Shown piece after piece: positions 8,384 to 18,160 of a stretch of 64,000 nt of DNA. The position numbers and the translations under genes were made by a program. The notes beneath the pieces are model-generated. The model was given only the letters and a program-made list of their open reading frames with translations, did no database searches and was not told where the DNA came from. Numbering within the stretch: the first letter of the stretch is position 1; each line of letters opens with the position of its first letter. The DNA is from Prevotellaceae bacterium (lineage in GTDB: Bacteria > Bacteroidota > Bacteroidia > Bacteroidales > Bacteroidaceae). The DNA lies in NCBI GenBank assembly GCA_019420585.1, contig JAHZGX010000021.1:1-64000 (forward strand). Direction: 5' to 3'.

Positions 8384-9127
8384 CTACTTTTCAGCAAGAA
8401 ACAACCATATAACCGCCACTTTTTCAAAGTAAATTCCAGCATATCAGATACCATAGGTATGGGCTGTACCTTAACTACATGCAAAGGTACTCTGATTCCC
8501 TGTTTCTGTGATAGGAAAAGGCAAGCGATATAACCATCAAAATGATACAACCATGAACTTTGCCAGCATTACCAAGTCTTCCATAAGTACAATACATCAA
8601 AAGTTCCACCTGTAATAAACTGGGGCTTGAACAACACTAAGCCACAGACATGGGCTGTTACCAGTCCAATATCTTAGTTATTTATAAAGAGACCTACCAA
8701 CAGTGATACAAGCCTCCAAACAATACTCAATAAGACTTCCATTTCTTCAAGTTACCTTATATTCAAAATTATCAATCAAAGTGTTTCTTTTGCAGTCCAG
8801 AAGGGAGTTAAGTTAAGGATGAGGGGGTGAGCCACATACCTCCAATTCCTTAAACAAACCACTTATTGACCATTGTAGCCTCATCCCGTAAAGGCAGGCT
8901 TGTCAGTTTAGAAATTTTCTTCCTGTGGTAGAATACCCTGAACCTTATACCAATGTGTTCTCTGACTTGCCCTGCTTCCTCAAACCCAAATCGGCCATTA
9001 GAGTTCTGATGCTTTTCTGCGCTGTCTTTTTCAGTTTACCACCAACTTCCCGAAGGCGCAGCGGGCAGAATTCCTTTTTCTTTACATTTTCAAGTTTTCG
9101 CCCAACTACCCGATTTTATGTTTCTCA

Positions 9128-9171
9128 CCAGGAAAAAAATTTTTCCTCACCTGATTTATTTTTTTTCCTGG
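9128..9171. repeat. Inverted repeat, A/T-rich stem
   Basis: CCAGGAAAAAAA (9128 onward) pairs with TTTTTTTCCTGG (ending at 9171) around a loop of about 20 nt. It could be a terminator in either direction, as both strands offer a T-run inside the stem. Confidence 0.45.
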
Positions 9172-9605
9172 GCAGGCGTATTTTCGCACCACGTCTCCAA
9201 AATCTTGACAATATCAAGATGCCAGAGTACGACGTTGCGGCAATCCGATTTGGACCAAGCCTCAATTCTGAGGTCTACATTCCCGAAGGCATAGCGGGCT
9301 ACGGCGAGAGGAGGTGGGCTGTAAACCGGGAAAGAGAGTGCGGGAAACACAGAACAGAGTTCCACAAGACAAGCAAGGGAGATAGTTCTCGGTCTAATGG
9401 CCGATTGGGGTAGAAATCTCTATGTACATCGGCGGTGCGTTCATGGAATTGTAGTTCATGAAGGTGCGCTCGCACACAGGTTACGGACATCCGGCAAGAG
9501 AAAAAAAAGGCAAAAAAAAATCAGACAAAATGGGCATGGAGTGCGTAGGGTATGTAGGGTGCGCAGGGTACTTTCTATAGACTTATATATATAGTAAAAA
9601 AAGTA

Positions 9606-9621
9606 TGCTTAATATTAAGCA
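9606..9621. repeat. Perfect 16-bp palindrome
   Basis: TGCTTAATATTAAGCA is fully self-complementary and lies in an AT-rich stretch about 125 bp before the iteron array. It could be a dimeric regulator site or a small hairpin. Confidence 0.45.
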
Positions 9622-9745
9622 CACTTTACAAGTACTATCTAATAAAGTTTTCAAGAAACGGGTATTTTACCCACCACACTCTACGCAGGCACGCTTCCAA
9701 GCAGGCAACAGTCCCCTGTCCCGAAACGCCCCTGCCTCCTCCGGC

Positions 9746-9824
9746 AAGTGACTTGGTTTCAACCCTTAAGTGACTTGGTTAGCACTCCTAAATGACTTGT
9801 TTGCCACCCATAAGTGACTTAGTA
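9746..9824 (+). repeat. Four iterons with exact 22-bp period
   Basis: Copies of the consensus AAGTGACTTGGTT start at 9746, 9768, 9790 and 9812. The first two are identical over 13 bp; the third is AAATGACTTGTTT and the fourth AAGTGACTTAGTA. The core AAGT-G-ACTT is itself a palindrome around one base. A spacing of exactly two helical turns puts all four cores on one face of the DNA. Iteron arrays of this spacing are typical of replication-initiator or repressor binding. No rep gene is adjacent. Confidence 0.8.
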
Positions 9825-10022
9825 AATGCAACAAGACAACCTGCCGGGCAGCATGGTCAGCAAGCGTGACCCGGCCATACCCTGCTTCCCCCGGCATGAA
9901 GGGAGCACATTGCGGATTCCAATCTCAGGCACAACGAACACGAAATGTTAATATATGCTAATAAAACGGTCTTAATTCCATCTAATTCCATTTAATTCAC
10001 GGTTGCCCCTCCACTGCCGCCG

Positions 10023-10030
10023 TATCTTTG
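10023..10030 (+). promoter_or_regulatory. Bacteroidales -7 box (TATCTTTG)
   Basis: TATCTTTG fits the consensus, and a GTTG at about 10003 could serve as the -33 element. The box points to the small ORF at 10111. Confidence 0.5.
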
Positions 10031-10110
10031 CACCGTGTCCAAAAGCCCGTTGGCACATCGCCGCCACGGCCTGTCGGGGAAGGCCAAGGGGACGAGAGGG
10101 AAGGGCAGAC

Positions 10111-10242
10111 ATGAAGTACAACCATCAACAACAATCAAGCACAATGATTCAGTATCAGTTGAAACAGGACAAGAACCGAAAGAGAGCGTGGCTTATTCGT
10201 CAGGCCGATGGGCTTTTTCTTCCTCGGCAGCACGTCCCGTAA
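10111..10242 (+). CDS. Small ORF, possible HU-like gene fragment
   Basis: The 43-aa product contains MIQYQLKQDKNRKRAWL, which loosely recalls the N-terminus of Bacteroidota HU-like DNA-binding proteins (pattern M-[IV]-x-Y-x-[LV]-x-Q-x-K/N). It stops far short of their 130-200 aa. A consensus promoter lies about 80 nt upstream. It is either a decayed fragment or a small protein; confidence is low. Confidence 0.3.
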   Translation: MKYNHQQQSSTMIQYQLKQDKNRKRAWLIRQADGLFLPRQHVP

Positions 10243-10371
10243 GGGGAGCGAAGGGAGCGAACTGTGCAGCACGTGCAGACATGGACATGCGCGGATGAAT
10301 GTCAGATGTATGATGTTCCAGATGAATTATGTCCTCGTAATCGTTCATATATCAATATGTTTATGAATATC

Positions 10372-11949
10372 CTAATGCTGTTTTCCCACGCTCTTCTCCG
10401 ATGCGACAGACAAGGGAGAAGAAAAGTCTCTCCCTGCAGAATATCCTCCAATCATCCCGTTGCGCTCCCTTGCAGTTGCTCCTTCCTCGAAACTGAGTCC
10501 CTTCAGGATGGCGTTCTTACCGAAACGCTTCTTTATCTTCAGCACCGCTTGCTGCATTCGGCGTTCCCTGTCCAACCTATTCTTCTGTTCCTCATCTGCC
10601 CTGCGCTCTTGCTCATAGTCTGTAAAAAGATCCAGTTGCACAGGCTTTTTCCTATGCCTTTGGAGTTCCGGGGCATCTTCACGCAGCACATGGCAGGACG
10701 TAAGGTTGAGACGGCGCACCAGGAGGCGGCGGTCGACAATGCGGTCATAAAGAGCAAGCACAGCCCGGGAGATAAGGGATGACGATGAAGTGGGAACTTC
10801 CAGCCTACAACTGCCATGGGCAGGCTTTGGCACTGGCCTTCCGTAATGATCCACATGCACTTCACCATGATACTGTGCACGGATAGCGGCATTGGTCAGA
10901 CATTCGATGTCATAACCCACATACAACACCAGTTGGTCGGTGACAAGTCCCTTGTCAAGCAATTCCAAGGCGGCCGCCTCTGCCATCTCATGCACCACCA
11001 CACGTGCCTTTGCCCAAGTGTATGGACACTGCAACACTTGCCCGCTGGAGAGAGAACTGGATTCCGAACGATAAGACTTTATGGCCGACATCGGACAAGG
11101 CTCCCATCCCCAAGCATGGTCTATGAGCAGTTCCGCATTGACTCCGAACAACTGATAAAGCAACTCCTCACCATGTACCGACCGGCGTGCCACATCGCCC
11201 ATGGTATACATTCCATACATCTCCAACTTGCGTGCAATGCCCCTGCCTACCCGCCAGAAATCCGTTATGGGACGATGTCCCCAAAGAGCCTGCCTGTAAG
11301 ACATCTCGTCAAGTTCCGCTATGCGTACCCCATCCTTGTCTGCAGGGATATGCTTGGCCACGATGTCCATGGCCACTTTAGCCAAGTAAAGGTTGCTGCC
11401 GATACCGGCCGTGGCTGTGATTCCCGTGGTGTGAAGCACGTCACGTATCATGGTCTGAGCCAGTTGGCGGGCAGTCTGCCTGTAAGTGCCAAGATATGCG
11501 GTAACGTCCATAAACACTTCATCAATGCTATAGGCGTGTATATCCTCCGGAGAAACATATTTGAGGTAAGTCTCATACACACGCCTGCTGTAACGCATGT
11601 AACAGGCCATGCGTGGCGGTGCCACAATATAGTCCAACTGCCATTCCGGGTGCTCACGCAACAAGACATCATCCCAACTCTTCCCTGCAAGGGGATGCCC
11701 ACAGGCGTGTGCACGTGACCGATTGACCTCCCGCACGCGTTGTACCACCTCAAAGAGCCTTGCCCTGCCCGCTATGCCATAGGCTTTTAGCGAAGGCGTT
11801 ACAGCCAGGCAGACGGTCTTCTCAGTACGGGAAAGGTCGGCCACTACCAAATTGGTGGTCAGAGGAGGAAGACCCCTCTCCACACATTCCACAGATGCGA
11901 AGAAACTCTTCAAGTCTATGGATATATAGGTACGTTTGCCCTGCTGCAT
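10372..11949 (-). CDS. Y-family DNA polymerase (DinB/UmuC-like)
   Basis: A translesion polymerase of about 525 aa. Motif I (YISIDLKSFFASVEC) carries the first catalytic Asp at residue 12 and the Phe-Phe pair, and motif III is YSIDEVFMDV with the Asp-Glu pair. The family C-terminal little-finger part and a basic tail follow. The ATG at 11949 puts motif I at the normal distance from the N-terminus. An in-frame GTG at 12048 overlaps the stop of the TSCPD gene by 4 nt, so a coupled, longer product is possible. Length is greater than that of DinB (about 350 aa) and closer to UmuC-type proteins. It lies in one operon with the TSCPD and YebC genes. Confidence 0.9.
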   Translation of the reverse strand: MQQGKRTYISIDLKSFFASVECVERGLPPLTTNLVVADLSRTEKTVCLAVTPSLKAYGIAGRARLFEVVQRVREVNRSRAHACGHPLAGKSWDDVLLREHPEWQLDYIVAPPRMACYMRYSRRVYETYLKYVSPEDIHAYSIDEVFMDVTAYLGTYRQTARQLAQTMIRDVLHTTGITATAGIGSNLYLAKVAMDIVAKHIPADKDGVRIAELDEMSYRQALWGHRPITDFWRVGRGIARKLEMYGMYTMGDVARRSVHGEELLYQLFGVNAELLIDHAWGWEPCPMSAIKSYRSESSSLSSGQVLQCPYTWAKARVVVHEMAEAAALELLDKGLVTDQLVLYVGYDIECLTNAAIRAQYHGEVHVDHYGRPVPKPAHGSCRLEVPTSSSSLISRAVLALYDRIVDRRLLVRRLNLTSCHVLREDAPELQRHRKKPVQLDLFTDYEQERRADEEQKNRLDRERRMQQAVLKIKKRFGKNAILKGLSFEEGATARERNGMIGGYSAGRDFSSPLSVASEKSVGKQH

Positions 11950-12044
11950 GCTGTCAGATAAAGAAGAAGGGAAAGCCCCGTACGCCGAAACGAACTCAGG
12001 CTTCCCCTCTGTTATAGTCAAGGAATTTGCTGTGGGAGAAAGCC

Positions 12045-12347
12045 TCACTCCTTGGGCTTTGCCTCCACCTGTTCAAGGGCACGGCACAACTGGTCAGGAC
12101 ATGAGGTACCTTTTTTTCCGCACATCACCCCGTTCAGCCGGGATATCACATCTTGAGTCTTCATGCCCACAACAAGTTGCGAAAGCCCCTTTGTGTTTCC
12201 GTCACATCCACCATAGAATCGGCAACGGGTCACACACCCGTCTTTGACACCGACTTCAATGTAACGGCTGCACGTTCCCTGCGTCTTATAGAGCAGCATG
12301 TTCTCGCCGTTTTCCTTTATGACTTCGTTCTCCCGCAACTCCATCAT
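12045..12347 (-). CDS. TSCPD domain protein (TIGR03905-like)
   Basis: The 100-aa protein belongs to a small family named for its conserved Thr-Ser-Cys-Pro-Asp motif, visible here as GTSCPDQLC near the C-terminus. It also has conserved cysteines in GTCSRYIEV, VTRCRFYGGCDGN and VMCGKK. The cysteine spacing suggests a metal site; similar domains occur in class II ribonucleotide reductase C-termini. The molecular role of the free-standing protein is unknown. It overlaps YebC upstream by 4 nt (ATGA) and the polymerase downstream by 4 nt if the GTG start is used. Confidence 0.85.
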   Translation of the reverse strand: MMELRENEVIKENGENMLLYKTQGTCSRYIEVGVKDGCVTRCRFYGGCDGNTKGLSQLVVGMKTQDVISRLNGVMCGKKGTSCPDQLCRALEQVEAKPKE

Positions 12348-13081
12348 TCCTCTGTTTCCTCGGGCTTCATGTTTGTGTACACGGTCTGCACATCGTCGAA
12401 CTCCTCCAACTTGTCCACCATCTTGTTGATGGTCTCGCGCTGTTCGGGAGTGACATCCTTCAGGTCATTGGGAATATAGGTAAACTCACCGCCGACATCC
12501 TCAAAGCCGTCAGCCTCCAGTTTCTTTTGTATGGCATTGTAACTGGTAGGCTCGCCATAGATGGTAATGGTACCCTCTTCCTCGTCCTGGTCAAACTCCT
12601 CGTCAACTCCGTAGTCAATCATCTCAAGGATGAAGTCATCCATGTCCATGTCCGCCTTCTTCTTGAAAGTGAACACGCACTTGTGGTCAAAGAGGAACGA
12701 AAGAGAACCGGTGGTGCCCATGTTGCCGTTGAACTTATTGAACACGCTGCGCACATCAGCCACGGTACGCGTGGTATTGTCCGTAAGGGTATCCACAAAG
12801 ACGGCCACGCCATGAGGGCCATATCCCTCATAAGTAACTCCCTTGTAGTCACTCTGATCCTTACCCATCGCATTCTTGATTGCACGCTCAATGTTGTCCT
12901 TCGGCATGTTCTCACGCTTGCACACTGCAATCACGGAACGCAGTGCCGGATTATTCTCAGGTTCCGGCCCTGCAGCCTTTACGGCAATGGCAATCTGCTT
13001 GCCCAGCCGAGTGAAAGTCTTGGCCATGTGCCCCCATCTCTTCAGTTTGGTAGCCTTACGGTATTCAAATGCTCTTCCCAT
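12344..13081 (-). CDS. yebC: YebC/PmpR-family protein
   Basis: The 245-aa protein has the family N-terminus MGRAFEYRKATKLKRWGHMAK, which corresponds to the usual MAGHSKW-like start in a Bacteroidota variant. NPALRSVIAVCKRENMPKDNIERAI, GYGPHGVAVFVDTLTDN and the acidic C-terminal domain follow. YebC homologues were described as transcriptional regulators, and recent work also ties some to translation of proline-rich stretches. It leads a three-gene operon with a TSCPD protein and a Y-family polymerase. The neighbourhood resembles RuvC-linked yebC only in that a DNA-repair gene is close. Confidence 0.95.
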   Translation of the reverse strand: MGRAFEYRKATKLKRWGHMAKTFTRLGKQIAIAVKAAGPEPENNPALRSVIAVCKRENMPKDNIERAIKNAMGKDQSDYKGVTYEGYGPHGVAVFVDTLTDNTTRTVADVRSVFNKFNGNMGTTGSLSFLFDHKCVFTFKKKADMDMDDFILEMIDYGVDEEFDQDEEEGTITIYGEPTSYNAIQKKLEADGFEDVGGEFTYIPNDLKDVTPEQRETINKMVDKLEEFDDVQTVYTNMKPEETEE

Positions 13082-13142
13082 TGGTTTATTATGTATTATA
13101 TTTAACTTCTTTGCTTCTTAATGTACTATTTATAGCCTTGAG

Positions 13143-15650
13143 TCAACGCAGTTCTGCACCAAGTTGTTTGGTCAACTGCTGCACCAGTTTCTGCATAATG
13201 GACGTAATCTGCTTGTCATTAAGCGTCTTGCTGTCATCCTGAAGGATGAAGTTCACGGCATACGACTTCTTGCCCTGCGGCAGGTTCTTGCCTTCGTACA
13301 CATCGAAAAGATTCACCGCACGCAGCAGTTTCTTCTCCGTCTGATAGGCTATTTTCTCTATCTGCCCAAACTCCACGCCTTCATCAACCAGCAGAGCCAA
13401 GTCACGGCTAACGGCGGGGAACTTGCTTATATCACGGTAACTAACCGTCTTTCCTGCAATGCACTTCATGAGCACCTGCCAACGCAGGTCGGCAAAATAA
13501 ACAGGTGACTCCAAAGCGAACTTCTCCAGCATGGCATGCCCCACGATGCCCATCTCGCAGAGCACCTTTCCATTGCGGGTCTGAATGAGCAGGCTCTTGT
13601 CGAAGATGTCGCTTGCACCATCCGAGAAGACGAGCATTCCCATCGGAACACCTGCCCTGCACAGGATATTGATGACATGTGCCTTGAGTTCGGCAAATGA
13701 AGTCTCCTCATCAGGATGCGCCCAACTGCCGCTCACTCTCTTGCCTGTGCACCACAATCCCAGATGATAGTCCTCACTGTAGGCATCCAGTACGTGCTTG
13801 ATGACCTCCGGGTCACGGCTGCTGCTCACACCAGGAACAATGTCGGGACAACGCCGTGCGGCATCGAACCTATAGCAGTTGCCAAACTCAAAAAGGCGCA
13901 AGTTGGAATTCTTGTGACTTACATTGCGTGCAATGCTTTCCAAGCCTCCGAACAGGAGAGTCTGCCGAAGAACGTTGAGATCCTGACTCAGAGGATTGAG
14001 CAACCTCACTAGGTTCTCACTCTTGTAGGACTCCAGCCCGTCATAATACGCGCCACGCTGCAAACTGTTGTTCAATATCTCATGGAATCCTGCACCAACA
14101 AGTTGTTCCCCAATCAGATTCTGCAACTTATGGCTCTTGTCTGGTTCACCCTTTACAGCCAGACTGCTTTGCAGGGTCTGGGGAATCATCACCTGGTTGT
14201 ATCCGTATATACGCAGAATGTCCTCCACAACGTCACAGGGGCGTTTCACATCCACCCGATAAGGAGGAACCACAAGACTCAACCCTTCAGCATCCTCCTT
14301 CTGTATCTCCATCTCCAGACTCTTGACGATGCTGCGTATAGTCTCGGCAGGAATATGCTGTCCCACAAGCCCGTCCACATAAGAATACTTTAGTTCCACA
14401 GGGAAGCCCGGAACCGGTTCCGGGTGGGTGTCGGCAATCTGCATGCTCACCTTGGCACCTGCCAATTCCTTGGCCATCAAGGCAGCGGCCTTCAATGCAT
14501 AGACTTGTGCATTGGGGTCTACCCCACGCTCAAAACGGAAACTGGCATCGGTGCTCAGGCCGTGACGGCGCGCACTCTTCCTAATCCACGTGGAGTTGAA
14601 GCAGGCACTTTCAAGCATCACATCCTTTGTGGTTTCATAGGTGCCGCTTCCCTTTCCGCCAAACACTCCGGCAATGCACATGGGCTCCTCGGCATTACAG
14701 ATGGCCAAGTCGTGGTCAGACAACTTATGCTCTACGCCATCCAGGGTTACAAAGGGAGTGCCTTCAGGCATGGTCTTCACGATGACCTGATGTCCCTTTA
14801 TCATATCTGCATCAAAACAATGCAGAGGCGTGCCATAAGCCATCATGATATAATTGGTGATATCCACGATGTTGTTGATGGGACGTATGCCTACCACACG
14901 CAGGCGATCCTGAAGCCATTCAGGACTTTCCTTTACCTGGCAGCCTGTGAGTGTAACTGCAGTATAGCGTGGACAAGCCTCTCTGTTCTCCACACTTATG
15001 CTAACAGGCAAATCCTCATTGTCCACCTTGAAGTCCTCAACCGACGGCCGATGCAGACTGGTCTCATAACCGTTCTGCACCAACCATGCATACAAATCAC
15101 GGGCAACGCCGTAATGGCTGCATGCGTCAGCACGATTGGGAGTGATATCTACCTCTATCACGAAATCGCTCTCTATGTGATAATATTCTGCGGCGGGTAT
15201 GCCCACGGGGGTATCTTCGGGCAAGACGATAATGCCGCTGTGGTCATTTCCCACACCAATCTCGTCCTCCGCGCAGATCATGCCACAACTCTCCACACCG
15301 CGCAATTTGCTTTTCTTGATGGTGAAACATTCATCACCATCATATAGTTTTGTACCCACCAGAGCCACAATAACCTTCTGCCCGGCGGCCACATTGGGCG
15401 CGCCGCACACAATCTGGAACGGCTCGCCTTTTCCCGCATCCACGCTGCAGATGTGCATGTGGTCGCTGTTGGGGTGCGGCTCACAAGTCAGCACATGAGC
15501 CGTCCATAGTCCTTCCAGTCCACCCTTGATGGACTGTACTTCCTCCACCCCATCCACTTCCAAGCCAATACTTGTAAGCGCATCGGCCACTTCCTGGGCA
15601 CTGAGCGTGGTATCCACGTACTCGCGAAGCCACTTGTACGATATATTCAT
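13143..15650 (-). CDS. pheT: Phenylalanyl-tRNA synthetase beta subunit
   Basis: The 835-aa protein charges tRNA-Phe together with PheS as an alpha2-beta2 enzyme. Domains in order: the N-terminal substrate-recognition part (ISYKWLREYVDT), the EMAP-like tRNA-binding domain (about 40-155, LTCEPHPNSDHMHICSVD), the B3/B4 editing domain (about 215-390), B5 (about 405-480), the catalytic-core-like domain, and the C-terminal ferredoxin-fold anticodon-binding domain (SKFPAVSRDLALLVDE onward). Length is normal. pheS is not adjacent, as is common in Bacteroidota. A consensus -7 box lies 46 nt upstream. Confidence 0.98.
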   Translation of the reverse strand: MNISYKWLREYVDTTLSAQEVADALTSIGLEVDGVEEVQSIKGGLEGLWTAHVLTCEPHPNSDHMHICSVDAGKGEPFQIVCGAPNVAAGQKVIVALVGTKLYDGDECFTIKKSKLRGVESCGMICAEDEIGVGNDHSGIIVLPEDTPVGIPAAEYYHIESDFVIEVDITPNRADACSHYGVARDLYAWLVQNGYETSLHRPSVEDFKVDNEDLPVSISVENREACPRYTAVTLTGCQVKESPEWLQDRLRVVGIRPINNIVDITNYIMMAYGTPLHCFDADMIKGHQVIVKTMPEGTPFVTLDGVEHKLSDHDLAICNAEEPMCIAGVFGGKGSGTYETTKDVMLESACFNSTWIRKSARRHGLSTDASFRFERGVDPNAQVYALKAAALMAKELAGAKVSMQIADTHPEPVPGFPVELKYSYVDGLVGQHIPAETIRSIVKSLEMEIQKEDAEGLSLVVPPYRVDVKRPCDVVEDILRIYGYNQVMIPQTLQSSLAVKGEPDKSHKLQNLIGEQLVGAGFHEILNNSLQRGAYYDGLESYKSENLVRLLNPLSQDLNVLRQTLLFGGLESIARNVSHKNSNLRLFEFGNCYRFDAARRCPDIVPGVSSSRDPEVIKHVLDAYSEDYHLGLWCTGKRVSGSWAHPDEETSFAELKAHVINILCRAGVPMGMLVFSDGASDIFDKSLLIQTRNGKVLCEMGIVGHAMLEKFALESPVYFADLRWQVLMKCIAGKTVSYRDISKFPAVSRDLALLVDEGVEFGQIEKIAYQTEKKLLRAVNLFDVYEGKNLPQGKKSYAVNFILQDDSKTLNDKQITSIMQKLVQQLTKQLGAELR

Positions 15651-15695
15651 GTTATCTTATTATTATTTATATTTGTCTTAACACACTTCGAAGCG

Positions 15696-15703
15696 CAAAA
15701 TTA
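15696..15703 (-). promoter_or_regulatory. Bacteroidales -7 box for pheT (TAATTTTG)
   Basis: TAATTTTG on the minus strand, 46 nt upstream of the pheT start codon. A TTG element lies about 13-16 nt further upstream. Confidence 0.6.
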
Positions 15704-15819
15704 CTATTTTTCTTCAAGACGGGGAAGAAAAACGTCAACAAGATGAAGCACTGCGCCTCTGATTATCAGACCAGGACGACCCGGCGTGAGAATACATGAC
15801 AATGCCATGAGCAGCCATC

Positions 15820-18081
15820 TCACTTCAGTTCTTCCCACGCGGGCGGAGTCACCTTCATCAGATGACGCACGAAAAAGTCATACCGCTTATGCTCCCCGTA
15901 ATCCTCCCCCATCGTATGATGTGCGCCCGGGATAATGACCAACTCAAAATCCTTGCCTGCCTTTATCAAGGCATTGGCAACCTGCATGGTAGAGGCCGGA
16001 TCCACATTGTCATCCAGTTCTCCGCCCACCAGCATCAGCGGACGCGTCAGCCTCCAGGCATTATCCACGTTGGAACTCTCCGCATAAGTAGAGTCCACGG
16101 GGTAACCCATCCAAAGTTCATTCCACCATATCTTGTCCATGCGGTTGTCGTGACATCCGCAGGCGGAATAAGCAGCCTTGTAGAACTCGGGATGGAAAAG
16201 TACTGCAGCAAGGGATTCCTGTCCACCTGCCGAACATCCAAAGATGCCTACACGGGTAGTGTCGATGCTTGGATAAGTCCTTGCAGCAGCCTTTATCCAG
16301 GCTATGTGGTCGGGGAGCCCTGCATCCTTCAGATTCTTGTAACACACCTCCTCGAAGGCTTTTGAGCGGAAGGAAGTGGTCATGCCATCCACCTGCACCA
16401 CGATGAATCCCAATTCGGCAAGCGAAGTCATCCACCAGTTGTATGCGCTGAAGGACTTGGGAACATATTGGTTTCCAGGTCCTGAATAGATGTATTCCAC
16501 GACAGGATACTTCTTCTGCGGGTCAAAGTTTGTAGGACGATAGATGACACCCCACATCTCTGTTTTCCCATCCCGTCCCGGAGCATGGAACACCTCGGGA
16601 GCCTTCCAGCCATTCTGCAGCAGCCTCCCGATGTCTGCGCTCTCAAGTTGCATCAGTATTTGTCCGTCACGCGTGCTGCGCAAGACCGAGCGTGGAGCCT
16701 GCGTCACCAGGGAATATGTATCCACCAGATAAGCTCCGTCCGGCGACAGCCAAGCCTGATGATTGCCCTCTTCGGGAGTAAGACAAGTGAGATGCTTCCC
16801 ATCGAATCCCACCTTATAATAATGTATCAGATAAGGATCCTCGTCGGCATTTACGCCATTGGCTGAGAAGTAGATCACCTCATTCTCTTCATCCACGCGC
16901 TGCACTTCCCTCACATACCAGGCTCCCTTGGTAACCTGCCGAAGCACGCGTCCCGTGTGACGGTCATACAGGTAAATGTGATTGTATCCGTCGCGCTCGC
17001 TGGTCCACAGCATGCGTTTTCCATCTTCCATGAAATGGCGGAAGATGAGCGGATAATTGACGTATTTTTCCTCCCGCTCTTCCACCAGAGGCCGCACAGA
17101 CCCATCTTGCGCCGACATCTCCAATACGCGATACACCTTGTGGCCTCGCTCGTTATACTCGAAGGTGATGCCACGGCTGTCGGCATTCCATGCCGGCTCG
17201 GTCACTGCATATTGGTTGTCAAACAGCCGTGTGTCGGGAATCATGCGCTGCATGCCGTCCGCACTATAGATGCAGGGCACTCGAAAGTTCAACTCATCGC
17301 CGGGCTTCGCATATTCCTGCTTGTGCAGCACCGGCTGAAGTTGGTTCTCGGGCGAAGATTCCACATAATACACATACCGCTTCTGAGCCGGCCGGATGCG
17401 CGTGGAAGCAACGAAACGCGAATCCGGAGACCAATAGATGTGCGTTGAATAATAGTTCCCATCCGTTCCGTCCAGACTGAGTTGCCGCTCATGGCGTGTC
17501 GCCAAATCGCGCACATACACATTGCTGTTCTTGATGTATGCCTCCATGCGTCCGTCCGGTGACTTCACGGCTCCCCAATCTTTCTCGTCGCTCACCTCCA
17601 TCCAGTGAGGCTGCTTGCCGGCCGAATGCGCCATCCGCGTCATCTGCAGGTGATTACGCCTGATGTCATAAAGCCAGTGCCTGCCGCTGCGGAGAAAGCG
17701 AATGGAGTCTGCCGAGGACGTCACTTCACATTGACTTAGGTTTAGCCATCGCGCATCCACATCGGCTACGCCCTGTTCCCTCAGGGCATCAGCCAGCTTG
17801 CCGGCATCAAGCAGAAGGGTACGCTGCTGCGGGGATGCATCAACCTTCACGTACTCCTCCCCTTCCGGGGTGTTGCGTATATACCAGAAACTGCCGGTCT
17901 GCCCTATCCAATGCGGGCTCATGCGGTCATAAAACACATTGCCGGAGCCAAACTTCCGGCGCAGTTCATAAGCCCTTTTGTAGTCATCCAGCGTGCCTTG
18001 GGCCTGTGCTTCACCCGTCAAGAGCAAGGCGAGTGAGAGAGCACCGATAATTCGCGTATACATAAATGTCTTTTTCTGCAT
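15820..18081 (-). CDS. S9 family peptidase (dipeptidyl peptidase IV-like)
   Basis: The 753-aa exported serine peptidase has an N-terminal signal peptide (hydrophobic stretch ending near GEAQAQG), a DPP-IV N-terminal beta-propeller (about residues 100-480) and a C-terminal alpha/beta hydrolase. The catalytic serine is in GIFGCSAGGQES, the aspartate in GELDDNVDP and the histidine in PGAHHTMG, so the triad is complete. Such enzymes release N-terminal dipeptides or cleave peptides in the periplasm or at the surface. It is monocistronic, with a consensus promoter box 27 nt upstream. Confidence 0.93.
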   Translation of the reverse strand: MQKKTFMYTRIIGALSLALLLTGEAQAQGTLDDYKRAYELRRKFGSGNVFYDRMSPHWIGQTGSFWYIRNTPEGEEYVKVDASPQQRTLLLDAGKLADALREQGVADVDARWLNLSQCEVTSSADSIRFLRSGRHWLYDIRRNHLQMTRMAHSAGKQPHWMEVSDEKDWGAVKSPDGRMEAYIKNSNVYVRDLATRHERQLSLDGTDGNYYSTHIYWSPDSRFVASTRIRPAQKRYVYYVESSPENQLQPVLHKQEYAKPGDELNFRVPCIYSADGMQRMIPDTRLFDNQYAVTEPAWNADSRGITFEYNERGHKVYRVLEMSAQDGSVRPLVEEREEKYVNYPLIFRHFMEDGKRMLWTSERDGYNHIYLYDRHTGRVLRQVTKGAWYVREVQRVDEENEVIYFSANGVNADEDPYLIHYYKVGFDGKHLTCLTPEEGNHQAWLSPDGAYLVDTYSLVTQAPRSVLRSTRDGQILMQLESADIGRLLQNGWKAPEVFHAPGRDGKTEMWGVIYRPTNFDPQKKYPVVEYIYSGPGNQYVPKSFSAYNWWMTSLAELGFIVVQVDGMTTSFRSKAFEEVCYKNLKDAGLPDHIAWIKAAARTYPSIDTTRVGIFGCSAGGQESLAAVLFHPEFYKAAYSACGCHDNRMDKIWWNELWMGYPVDSTYAESSNVDNAWRLTRPLMLVGGELDDNVDPASTMQVANALIKAGKDFELVIIPGAHHTMGEDYGEHKRYDFFVRHLMKVTPPAWEELK

Positions 18082-18107
18082 TCCCTATATTTTTATGAAA
18101 CTTGTCT

Positions 18108-18115
18108 CAAAATTA
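18108..18115 (-). promoter_or_regulatory. Bacteroidales -7 box for S9 peptidase (TAATTTTG)
   Basis: TAATTTTG on the minus strand, 27 nt upstream of the peptidase start codon. A TTTA element lies 19-22 nt further upstream. Confidence 0.6.
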
Positions 18116-18160
18116 CAAAACTGCTCAGGATAAACCTTTAGGCATCTCTGCGAGAGCATG

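Larger units (their letters stand above)
8384..9745. other. 1.36-kb gene-poor region
   Basis: No frame here looks coding. Frames on both strands are short or have implausible composition. The segment 9040-9300 contains two copies of TTCCCGAAGGCnnAGCGGGC in the same orientation (about 9047 and 9274). Near 9546-9569 there are three tagggt/cagggt steps with a 9-bp period. The region may be the decayed remains of a mobile or replication module; nothing can be named. Confidence 0.5.
9825..10371. other. Intergenic region with promoter and one small ORF
   Basis: It contains a plus-strand TATCTTTG box (10023-10030) followed by one 43-aa frame (10111-10242). Nothing else is recognised. Confidence 0.4.

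Noticed and set aside
8925..9413. 162-aa plus-strand open frame
   Set aside because: Composition is implausible (Phe/Ser-rich, then Arg-rich), there is no start context, and it spans an inverted repeat.
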